From contig DATDKZ010000157.1 in assembly GCA_036519575.1 (NCBI GenBank), positions 1 through 15,557 on the forward strand: DNA of 15,557 bases. The letters are read 5' to 3'. The DNA is from AC-69 sp036519575. GTDB taxonomy: Bacteria > Actinomycetota > UBA4738 > HRBIN12. The notes beneath the pieces are model-generated. The model did not search any database. It had not been told where the DNA came from and was given only the letters and a program-made list of their open reading frames with translations. Both the position numbers and the translations under genes were made by a program. Position 1 is the stretch's first letter, and each line of letters opens with the position of its first letter. Positions 6,782 through 12,773 of this stretch are shown piece by piece.

Positions 6782-7396
6782 TATCTCGACGCTTTCTCCG
6801 ACAACTCTTTCGAGACGAACTGCTGGCTGATCGGCGCCGACGGCACCGATGACGCCGTCGTGGTCGATCCGGGCTTCTCCCCGGAGCGGATCCGGGCCCT
6901 CCTGCTCGCGGCGGGGAAGCGACCCCGCGCGGTCCTGGCCACCCACGGCCACTTCGATCACATCGGCTCGGCCGCCGAGCTGTGCGGGGACGATCTCCCG
7001 TTCTACATCCACGAGGCGGATGCGCTGGCGCTGTCGGACCCGCAGGGCTGGGGGGCGGGGCACGAAGTGCCGCAGGTGCCGGTGAAAGACGTGCGGACCC
7101 TGATCGAGGGGGAGGTGCTCACGTTCGCCGGGTTTCGGATCGAGGTCATGCATACTCCCGGGCACACGCCGGGGAGCGCCTGCTTCGTCACGGACGGCTG
7201 GGTCCTCTCGGGGGACCTGGTGTTCGCCGGTACCATCGGGCGGAGCGACTTCCCCAACAGCTCGTCGAAGGACATGCAGCGAAGCCTCCGACGATTCCTC
7301 GACCTACCCGACCCGCTCGAGGTGTTCCCCGGCCACGGGCCTCGGACCACGGTGGGACGGGAGCGATCGAGGAATCCGTTCCTCGCGGAGCTGTAG
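6779..7396 (+). CDS. Metallo-beta-lactamase-fold hydrolase, glyoxalase II-like
   Basis: This is a cytoplasmic zinc-dependent hydrolase of the short glyoxalase II-like group. The product is 205 residues. Metal-binding residues are all present: the THGHFDHIG motif with His56, His58, Asp60 and His61; His129 in TPGHTPGS; Asp146 in SGDLVF; and His186 in PGHGP. It lacks the long C-terminal substrate domain of classical glyoxalase II, so the substrate cannot be named; a thioester such as an S-acyl thiol adduct is plausible. A gene of this family lies between rel and hisS in Mycobacterium (annotated there as glyoxalase II), which supports orthology. The ATG at 6779 has no ribosome binding site, lies inside a palindrome and follows a possible -10 element, so it may be leaderless. 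hisS starts four bases after it ends. Confidence 0.92.
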   Translation: MYLDAFSDNSFETNCWLIGADGTDDAVVVDPGFSPERIRALLLAAGKRPRAVLATHGHFDHIGSAAELCGDDLPFYIHEADALALSDPQGWGAGHEVPQVPVKDVRTLIEGEVLTFAGFRIEVMHTPGHTPGSACFVTDGWVLSGDLVFAGTIGRSDFPNSSSKDMQRSLRRFLDLPDPLEVFPGHGPRTTVGRERSRNPFLAEL

Positions 7397-7400
7397 GCGG

Positions 7401-8660
7401 ATGGAGCCCGCCCCGCCTCGCGGGACCACGGATCTGCTCCCACCCGAGTCCGAGCGGATGCGGCGCCTGTACGACCTGGCGCACGGCGTGGCCACCCTGT
7501 ACGGGTATCGGTACGCGGAAACGCCCGCGTTCGAATCGACGGACCTGTTCGTCAGGACGTCGGGAGCCACGAGCGACGTGGTGCAGAAGGAGATGTACAC
7601 CTTCGAGGACAAGGGTGGCCGCCAACTCACGCTCCGGCCCGAGGGGACGGCGCCGGTCGTCCGGGCCGTGCTCGGCAGGAGCGCGGAGGTGAGCCTGCCG
7701 TTCAAGGGGTACTACGTGGAACCGATGTGGCGGTACGGTCGCCCACAGAAGGGAAGGCTGCGCGAGTTCCGTCAGTTCGGCGTGGAGCTGATCGGCTCCG
7801 GGCTCCCCGCCGCCGACGCCGAGACCATCCTGCTGGGACACGAGTACTTGCAGCTGACCGGGATCCGAGACCTTCGGCTCGAGGTGAACTCCCTGGGTGA
7901 TGAGGTTTGCCGTCCCGCGTACCGCGAACGGCTCCTGGCCTACCTCGAGGCGAACCGGGAACGGCTGCGAGACGAGCACCGGGATCGCTTCCGGGAGAAC
8001 CCCCTTCGGGTGCTCGACTGCAACGACGAGTCCTGCCGCGCGGTGGCCCGCGACGCGCCGAAGATCGTCGACCACCTCTGCGGGCCGTGCCGGGAGCATT
8101 ACGACGGGGTCCTGGCCGCACTGGACGATGAGGGTCTGACCTATCACCAGGTGGACACGCTCGTTCGCGGGCTCGACTACTACGTCCGCACAGCGTTCGA
8201 ATACGTGAGCCCGGTCCTCCCCGAAGGCCAGGCCAGCGTGGGCGGCGGGGGCCGGTACGACGGCCTCGCCGAGGTGCTGGGGTTGACCCCAACGCCGGGG
8301 GTGGGATTCGCCCTCGGCCTGGAGCGCATCCTGATCGCGCTGGACGCCGCAGGGATCGGCGACCTGGCGGCGAGGTTCGGGGTCTTCGTCGTGACCGTGG
8401 GTCCCAACGCGTTCCCCGCCGGCAGGGAGCTCGCTCGTTCGTTCCGCCAGGCGGGGGTGCCCGCGCAGGTGCCGTTCGAGGACCGGCCGTTGAACGCACA
8501 GTTCCGGATGGCGGATCGCTCGGGCGCGGCGTATGCGGCGGTCCTCGGCGAGCGAGAGCTGAGCGACGGGACGGTGACCATCCGCCGGCTGGCCGACGGT
8601 GTGGAGGAGACCGTGCCTCGAGAGGAAGCGGTGAAACGGTTGGCCAGCGGCGATGTCTGA
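7401..8660 (+). CDS. hisS: Histidyl-tRNA synthetase
   Basis: HisRS charges tRNA-His with histidine. The product is 419 residues, normal for the bacterial class II enzyme. It begins with RGTTDLLPPE (7-16), the family N-terminus. The motif 2 region, YYVEPMWRYGRPQKGRLREF (104-123), binds ATP and the acceptor end. The histidine-specific motifs are VRGLDYY (255-261) and GGGGRYDGL (281-289). Motif 3 is GVGFALGLERI (300-310). An anticodon-binding domain occupies about 325-419. Four cysteines (207, 212, 227, 230) form a possible metal site in the insertion domain, a pattern seen in many bacterial HisRS. The ATG start follows the hydrolase stop by four bases, and the end overlaps aspS by eight bases. 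There is no T-box or leader before it, so it depends on upstream transcription. Confidence 0.96.
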   Translation: MEPAPPRGTTDLLPPESERMRRLYDLAHGVATLYGYRYAETPAFESTDLFVRTSGATSDVVQKEMYTFEDKGGRQLTLRPEGTAPVVRAVLGRSAEVSLPFKGYYVEPMWRYGRPQKGRLREFRQFGVELIGSGLPAADAETILLGHEYLQLTGIRDLRLEVNSLGDEVCRPAYRERLLAYLEANRERLRDEHRDRFRENPLRVLDCNDESCRAVARDAPKIVDHLCGPCREHYDGVLAALDDEGLTYHQVDTLVRGLDYYVRTAFEYVSPVLPEGQASVGGGGRYDGLAEVLGLTPTPGVGFALGLERILIALDAAGIGDLAARFGVFVVTVGPNAFPAGRELARSFRQAGVPAQVPFEDRPLNAQFRMADRSGAAYAAVLGERELSDGTVTIRRLADGVEETVPREEAVKRLASGDV

Positions 8661-10446
8661 GCTCGCGACCTCCATGCGCACCCACGCGTGCGGGGAGCTC
8701 CGGGGAAGCGACGTCGGGTCCGAGGTGGCCGTGTGCGGATGGGTGGCTCGCCAACGGGACCACGGCGGGCTGACCTTCGTGGACCTCCGAGATCGCGAGG
8801 GCATCGTGCAGTTGGTGTTCCACCCGGAGGAGGTGCCGGACGCTCAACAGGTGGCCCAGCAACTCAAGACCGAATCGGTCATCCGAGTGATTGGGGAGGT
8901 TCGGCGACGACCCGAGGGGACCGTGAACCCGGGGCTGTCGACCGGCGAGGTGGAGGTGGCAGTTCGTACGGTCGAGGTCCTCGCCGTGTCCGATACGCCG
9001 CCGTTCCCGGTGGAGGACCGCATCGAGGCCGACGAGCTCCTGCGGCTGACCTACCGCTACCTGGACCTCCGCCGCCCCGAGATGACCCGGGTGCTGCAGC
9101 TCCGCCACGCCATCAGCCGGATCATCCGCGACCACATGGAGGGCCTGGCGTTCGTCGAGGTGGAGACGCCATTCCTGACCCGGAGCACTCCCGAGGGGGC
9201 CCGTGACTTCCTGGTGCCGGCCCGGCTGTGGCCCGGCAACTTCTACGCGCTCCCCCAGTCTCCGCAGCAGCTCAAGCAGCTGCTGATGGTGGCCGGTCAG
9301 GACCGCTACTACCAGATCGTGCGATGCCTCCGCGACGAGGCTCCCCGAGCCGATCGCAGCTTCGAGTTCACCCAGCTCGACATGGAGATGTCGTTCGTGA
9401 ACGAGGAGGACGTCTTCCGGGTCATCGAGCCGCTGTACGCGAGGATCGTGGCCCAGATCAAGGGCGTCGTGGTCCCGGTACCGTTCCGGCGGCTCACGTA
9501 CGCCGAGATGATGGCCCGCTACGGGACGGACCGACCCGACCTCCGGTACGGGATGGAGCTGGCCGATCTGGGGGAGGCCTTCGCCCGCACCGGATTCCGG
9601 GCCATCGCCGCCGCCCTGTCCCAGGGAGGGGTGGTCAAGGGGTTCGCCGCGCCCGGGGGATCGCAGCTGTCGCGCAGGGAATTGGACGAGCTCGTGCAGC
9701 TGACGAAGGAGCGCGGCGCCGCCGGGCTGGTGTGGATGGTGGTGGAAGACAAGGACGCGATCCGCTCACCGGTCGAGAGGCACGTCACACCGGAGGAAGC
9801 CGGTGCCGCCGCGATGGCCATGGGTGCCGGGCCCGGCGACCTCATGCTGATCGTCGCGGACCGGGCCGACCGGACGAACGTTGCCCTCGACGGGCTCCGC
9901 CGCCACCTGGCGGCACGCCTGGGACTCGTCCCAGACGGCGAATGGCGGTTCTGCTGGATGGTCGAGCCGCCCCTGTTCGAGTGGAGCGAGGACGAGCGCA
10001 AGTGGGTGTCGGTCCATCACCCGTTCACCGCACCGGCCTCGGACGACCTGTCGCCAGAGACGGCCACCGCCCGGGGCTACGACCTGGTCCTGAACGGCTT
10101 CGAGCTCGGGGGAGGCAGCATCCGGATCCACGACCCCGACACTCAGCGGCGTGTGTTCGAGGTGCTCGGCCTCACGCCGGAGGAGACCGAGGAGAAGTTC
10201 GGCCACCTGCTTCGGGCCTTCCGGTACGGCGTACCACCGCATGGGGGGATCGCCATGGGCCTGGACCGGTTGGCCATGTTGATGGCGGGGAAGGACACCC
10301 TCCGCGACGTGACGGCGTTCCCCAAGGCCCAGTCGGGGGCGGACCCGCTGACCGGGGCTCCCGCTCCCGTTCCCGAGGGACCGCTCCGGGAGCTCGGCAT
10401 CAAGGTGATCGCTCGGCCGGAGACGGCGAAGGATGGGGAGGCGTGA
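8653..10446 (+). CDS. aspS: Aspartyl-tRNA synthetase, probably non-discriminating (Asp/Asn)
   Basis: AspRS charges tRNA-Asp. The product is 597 residues, with the bacterial domain order: an OB-fold anticodon domain (about 8-110), a class II catalytic core, the bacterial GAD insertion (about 290-425) and a C-terminal extension. SPQQLKQLLMVAG (203-215) lies in the catalytic core. The motif 2 region, RCLRDEAPRADRSFEFTQLD (224-243), differs from the usual DLRADRQPEF. GGSIRIHDP (487-495) and motif 3 GIAMGLDRL (532-540) are normal. His37 in RQRDHGG and Gly89 in RPEGTVN match residues described in non-discriminating bacterial AspRS, which also make Asp-tRNA-Asn for GatCAB. The ATG at 8653 overlaps hisS by eight bases. 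A second ATG at 8674 (residue 8) starts MRTHACGEL, close to the usual N-terminus, and may be the true start. Neither has a clear ribosome binding site. Confidence 0.95.
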   Translation: MSELATSMRTHACGELRGSDVGSEVAVCGWVARQRDHGGLTFVDLRDREGIVQLVFHPEEVPDAQQVAQQLKTESVIRVIGEVRRRPEGTVNPGLSTGEVEVAVRTVEVLAVSDTPPFPVEDRIEADELLRLTYRYLDLRRPEMTRVLQLRHAISRIIRDHMEGLAFVEVETPFLTRSTPEGARDFLVPARLWPGNFYALPQSPQQLKQLLMVAGQDRYYQIVRCLRDEAPRADRSFEFTQLDMEMSFVNEEDVFRVIEPLYARIVAQIKGVVVPVPFRRLTYAEMMARYGTDRPDLRYGMELADLGEAFARTGFRAIAAALSQGGVVKGFAAPGGSQLSRRELDELVQLTKERGAAGLVWMVVEDKDAIRSPVERHVTPEEAGAAAMAMGAGPGDLMLIVADRADRTNVALDGLRRHLAARLGLVPDGEWRFCWMVEPPLFEWSEDERKWVSVHHPFTAPASDDLSPETATARGYDLVLNGFELGGGSIRIHDPDTQRRVFEVLGLTPEETEEKFGHLLRAFRYGVPPHGGIAMGLDRLAMLMAGKDTLRDVTAFPKAQSGADPLTGAPAPVPEGPLRELGIKVIARPETAKDGEA

Positions 10447-10841
10447 CCGCCCCGCTCACCGACTGGGACCTCGCGCTTCTGACCGGAGGGAACTACTGCG
10501 TGCTGGTTTCGCTGTTCGAGGACGGGGCGCCGCACGCCACGGTGACCTGGGTGGATGCGGCGGACGGCCACGTGCTGGTCAACACGGCAGAGGGCCGGCG
10601 GAAGGATCGCAACCTGCGGCGTGACCCCCGCGCAGCCGTGGCCGTCATCGGCGAGGATTTCTACCAGTGGGCTTCGATCCAGGGGTCCGTGGTGGCTCGG
10701 GTGACGGGGCCGGAGGCGGAGGCGCACATCGACACGCTGTCGCGCCGGTACGACGGTGAGCCGTGGACGCCGGTCGAGGGGCAGGTCCGGGTGCTGTACC
10801 GGGTCGAGCCCCAGCGGATCATCCGGTACGGGCAGCGGTAG
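10443..10841 (+). CDS. PPOX-class F420/flavin-dependent oxidoreductase-like protein
   Basis: This is a small split-barrel protein of the pyridoxamine 5'-phosphate oxidase-like fold that binds F420 or FMN, common in actinobacteria. The product is 132 residues from a GTG in a GTGA overlap with aspS. The family region NTAEGRRKDRNLRRDPRAA (47-65) carries the basic residues that hold the cofactor phosphate, and the N-terminal half shows the barrel strands (YCVLVSLFEDGAPHATVTWV, 18-37). The motif agrees with the probable F420-dependent subgroup, but cofactor choice is an inference and the substrate is unknown. A purine-rich GGGGAGG ends only one base before the GTG, too close to be a normal ribosome binding site, so translation is probably coupled to aspS. 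Later in-frame starts would remove the first barrel strand. Confidence 0.85.
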   Translation: MTAPLTDWDLALLTGGNYCVLVSLFEDGAPHATVTWVDAADGHVLVNTAEGRRKDRNLRRDPRAAVAVIGEDFYQWASIQGSVVARVTGPEAEAHIDTLSRRYDGEPWTPVEGQVRVLYRVEPQRIIRYGQR

Positions 10842-10844
10842 CCG

Positions 10845-12098
10845 ATGGCCGAGGTCCCCCTGGCGACGAGGATGCGCCCCCGCTCGTTCGGGGAGTTCGT
10901 GGGCCAAACGCATCTGGTCGGGCCCGGCACGGCCCTCAGCGAACTGATCCAGGGTGGGCACCTTCCCTCGGTGGTGTTGTGGGGGCCGGCGGGGAGCGGG
11001 AAGACCACGCTCGCCCACCTCCTCGCCGACGCGGTCGGCGCGGAGGTCGTGCAGCTCTCGGCCGTGTCCTCGGGGGTGGCCGACGCTCGCAAGGTCATGG
11101 AGCGGGCGAAGGGCGGGATGCTGCGGACGGTCCTCTTCGTGGACGAGGTCCACCGGTGGAGCAAGGCCCAGCAGGACGTGCTGCTGCCCGCGGTGGAGGA
11201 GGGAACGATCACCCTGATCGGCGCGACCACCGAGAACCCGTACTTCTCGCTCGTCACGCCGCTCCTATCGCGCTGCCTCCTGCTCCGCCTGGAGCCGCTG
11301 TCGCCCCCCGAGGTTCGGGCGCTCCTGCTTCACGCGCTGGAGGACGAGGACCGAGGCCTCGGCACCATCCCGGTGAAGGTCGAGGACGATGCACTCGACC
11401 ACCTGGTGGAGGTAGCCGGCGGCGACGCCAGGATCGCGCTGACCGGGCTCGAGGCCGCCGTCCTCTCGGCGAAGGAGGCGGGAGAAGTCGTCGTGACGCG
11501 GGAGCGGGCCGCCGACGCCGTTCAGAAGAAGGCCATCGTGTACGACAGGCAGGGGGATGCGCACTACGACGTCATCTCCGCGTTCATCAAGAGCATCCGG
11601 GGCTCGGACCCCGACGCCACGTTGTTCTGGCTGGCCCGGATGCTGGAGGCGGGGGAGGACGCCAGGTACATCGCCAGGCGGATGGTGGTGCACGCCTCCG
11701 AGGACATCGGCCTGGCCGACCCCCGTGCCCTGCAGGTCGCGGTGGCAGCGGCCCAGGCCGTCGAGTACGTGGGACTGCCGGAGGCCCGGTTGAACCTGGC
11801 GGAGGCGGCCATCTACCTGGCTCGGGCGCCGAAGTCCAACAGCGTGATCGCCGCCCTGTCCAAAGCTATGGAGGATGCGGCGTCGGCCGACCCCGTGCCC
11901 CTGCACCTCCGGGAGGCGGGCACCCCCACGGCCCGCAAGCTCGGATACGGCAAGGGCTACAAATATCCGCATGACTTCCCCGGCCATTCGGTCGAGCAGG
12001 ACTACCGTCCCGCCCGGTTCGAGGGCGCGCGCTACTACGAGCCATCCGGCGAAGGGGAGGAAACCGAGGGGAAACCCGGGCTCGACGCCCCGGTATGA
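10845..12098 (+). CDS. rarA: RarA/MgsA-type replication-associated recombination ATPase
   Basis: RarA is an AAA+ ATPase related to clamp loaders that acts at stalled replication forks. The product is 417 residues, near the usual length. It starts with the family N-terminus LATRMRPRSFGEFVGQTHLVG (6-26). Walker A is GPAGSGKT (47-54) and Walker B is FVDEVHRW (98-105), followed by SKAQQDVLLPAVEEG (106-120). Sensor 1 is GATTENP (126-132), and the SRC near 142-144 holds the likely arginine finger. The C-terminal region has the characteristic ISAFIKSIRGSDPDATLFWLARML and HASEDIGLADP segments and the KLGYGKGYKYPHDFPG end block. The last 20 residues are an acidic, variable tail. Walker B has Trp where Phe is usual, a mild change. 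The ATG lies three bases after the previous gene. The gene belongs here by synteny in Gram-positive bacteria (rarA between aspS and alaS). Confidence 0.95.
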   Translation: MAEVPLATRMRPRSFGEFVGQTHLVGPGTALSELIQGGHLPSVVLWGPAGSGKTTLAHLLADAVGAEVVQLSAVSSGVADARKVMERAKGGMLRTVLFVDEVHRWSKAQQDVLLPAVEEGTITLIGATTENPYFSLVTPLLSRCLLLRLEPLSPPEVRALLLHALEDEDRGLGTIPVKVEDDALDHLVEVAGGDARIALTGLEAAVLSAKEAGEVVVTRERAADAVQKKAIVYDRQGDAHYDVISAFIKSIRGSDPDATLFWLARMLEAGEDARYIARRMVVHASEDIGLADPRALQVAVAAAQAVEYVGLPEARLNLAEAAIYLARAPKSNSVIAALSKAMEDAASADPVPLHLREAGTPTARKLGYGKGYKYPHDFPGHSVEQDYRPARFEGARYYEPSGEGEETEGKPGLDAPV

Positions 12099-12099
12099 T
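12094..12099 (+). promoter_or_regulatory. Possible -10 element before the DUF948 gene
   Basis: TATGAT overlaps the rarA stop codon and lies 29 bases before the ATG at 12129. A start about seven bases downstream would give a leader of some 20 bases containing the AAGGAG ribosome binding site. No -35 box is recognisable. Confidence 0.35.
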
Positions 12100-12116
12100 G
12101 CGCGGACCTGTTGCCG

Positions 12117-12122
12117 AAGGAG
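12117..12122 (+). promoter_or_regulatory. Ribosome binding site that sets the DUF948 start
   Basis: AAGGAG sits six bases before the ATG at 12129. An upstream in-frame TTG at 12111 would itself cover this site and has none of its own, so the ATG is preferred. Confidence 0.65.
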
Positions 12123-12128
12123 ACTGCG

Positions 12129-12512
12129 ATGGCCGTCCTCGCAAGTGCCGGAGACGTGGCGCTGATCGTCCTGGCCGCATTCTGGGCCCTGCTCGTCCTC
12201 GGCCTCTGCCTGGTGCTGGTCAACACGTTCAATGTCCTGACCAGCACGAAGATGTTGATCGATGGGATGCGTGAGGAGACGGTCCCGCTCCTTTCGGAGG
12301 TCCGCAATTCGGTGATGAAGACCAACCGCGAGCTCGACCGGGTGGACGGGATGCTGGAATCGGCCGGTAGCATCGTGGCTCGCGTGGAGAAGATCTCGCG
12401 GCTCGTCGAGCAGGCGGCGAGTGGGCCGCTGGTCCGAATCATCGCGCTCGGCGCCGGCTTCTCGAAGGCCGCATCGCGGTTCCGGGGCGGGAAGGCGGAC
12501 GGCAAGAAGTGA
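12129..12512 (+). CDS. DUF948 family membrane protein
   Basis: The product is 127 residues from the ATG chosen by its ribosome binding site. A single membrane helix spans about 9-32, with a very short N-terminus outside or inside. A long amphipathic, probably coiled-coil segment (about 42-98, with regularly spaced Leu, Val and Ile through VPLLSEVRNSVMKTNRELDR) follows, and the C-terminus is basic (SRFRGGKADGKK). This layout is that of the DUF948 family, related in shape to methyl-accepting-like or phage-tail-like coiled coils, with no known biochemical role. In streptomycetes a DUF948 gene and a small membrane protein gene also stand directly before alaS, so the order is conserved. It ends in a GTGA overlap with the next gene, which suggests the two proteins are made together. 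Confidence 0.85.
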   Translation: MAVLASAGDVALIVLAAFWALLVLGLCLVLVNTFNVLTSTKMLIDGMREETVPLLSEVRNSVMKTNRELDRVDGMLESAGSIVARVEKISRLVEQAASGPLVRIIALGAGFSKAASRFRGGKADGKK

Positions 12513-12754
12513 AGCGGATCTTCTGGCTCGCGCTCGGCCTGGGGGCCGGGGCGGCCGGAGCGATCATGACCGCGCGCTTCGCCCGCCGGCAGATGGACAA
12601 GGTGGCTCCCTCGACCCTCGCGCGCGAAGCCCGCGGCGGACTCCTCGACCTGTCGCGGCGGGTCTCCGAGTCCATGGAGGAGGGCCGGCGGGCCATGCAG
12701 GAGAAAGAGGAGGAGCTTCGCGGAGGGTCCGGCGAGAGCCGAAAGCTACACTAG
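12509..12754 (+). CDS. Small single-span membrane protein, resembling the DUF6167 partner of DUF948 proteins
   Basis: The product is 81 residues from a GTG in a GTGA overlap with the DUF948 gene. A Gly- and Ala-rich membrane helix occupies about 4-21 (IFWLALGLGAGAAGAIMTAR), followed by a basic patch (RFARRQ), a short segment VAPSTLAREARGG, and a charged helix rich in Glu, Arg and Gln (about 48-75). The shape and position match the small DUF6167-like proteins found between DUF948 and alaS in streptomycetes; the family assignment is from general similarity and could be wrong. A role at the membrane with the DUF948 protein is an inference from overlap and co-occurrence. The stop codon overlaps a possible -10 element for alaS. 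Confidence 0.75.
   Translation: MKRIFWLALGLGAGAAGAIMTARFARRQMDKVAPSTLAREARGGLLDLSRRVSESMEEGRRAMQEKEEELRGGSGESRKLH
12747..12752 (+). promoter_or_regulatory. Possible -10 element for a leaderless alaS transcript
   Basis: TACACT ends eight bases before the alaS ATG, and the same hexamer occurs before rel. No ribosome binding site lies at a useful distance from the ATG, so a leaderless message starting at or near the A of ATG is the simplest reading. No -35 box is recognisable. Confidence 0.4.
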
Positions 12755-12773
12755 CCGGCCATGGAGGGCCGGC
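12754..12773 (+). repeat. Inverted repeat enclosing the alaS start codon
   Basis: GCCGGCC (12754-12760) and GGCCGGC (12767-12773) are perfect reverse complements flanking ATGGAG, so the start codon lies in the loop. The arms are short for a GC-rich genome, and chance is possible. The location, between a possible -10 element and the first codons of alaS, is what makes it notable. Confidence 0.55.

Noticed and set aside
7397..7400. T-box or attenuator before hisS (and likewise before aspS and alaS)
   Set aside because: The gaps are a few bases or negative, with no room for a leader structure.
8019..8090. Four cysteines in HisRS as a novel zinc site
   Set aside because: A C-x4-C and C-x2-C pattern in this insertion is common in bacterial HisRS, so it is not unusual.
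12111..12128. TTG start six codons upstream for the DUF948 protein
   Set aside because: It has no ribosome binding site of its own and covers the good AAGGAG site of the ATG at 12129.
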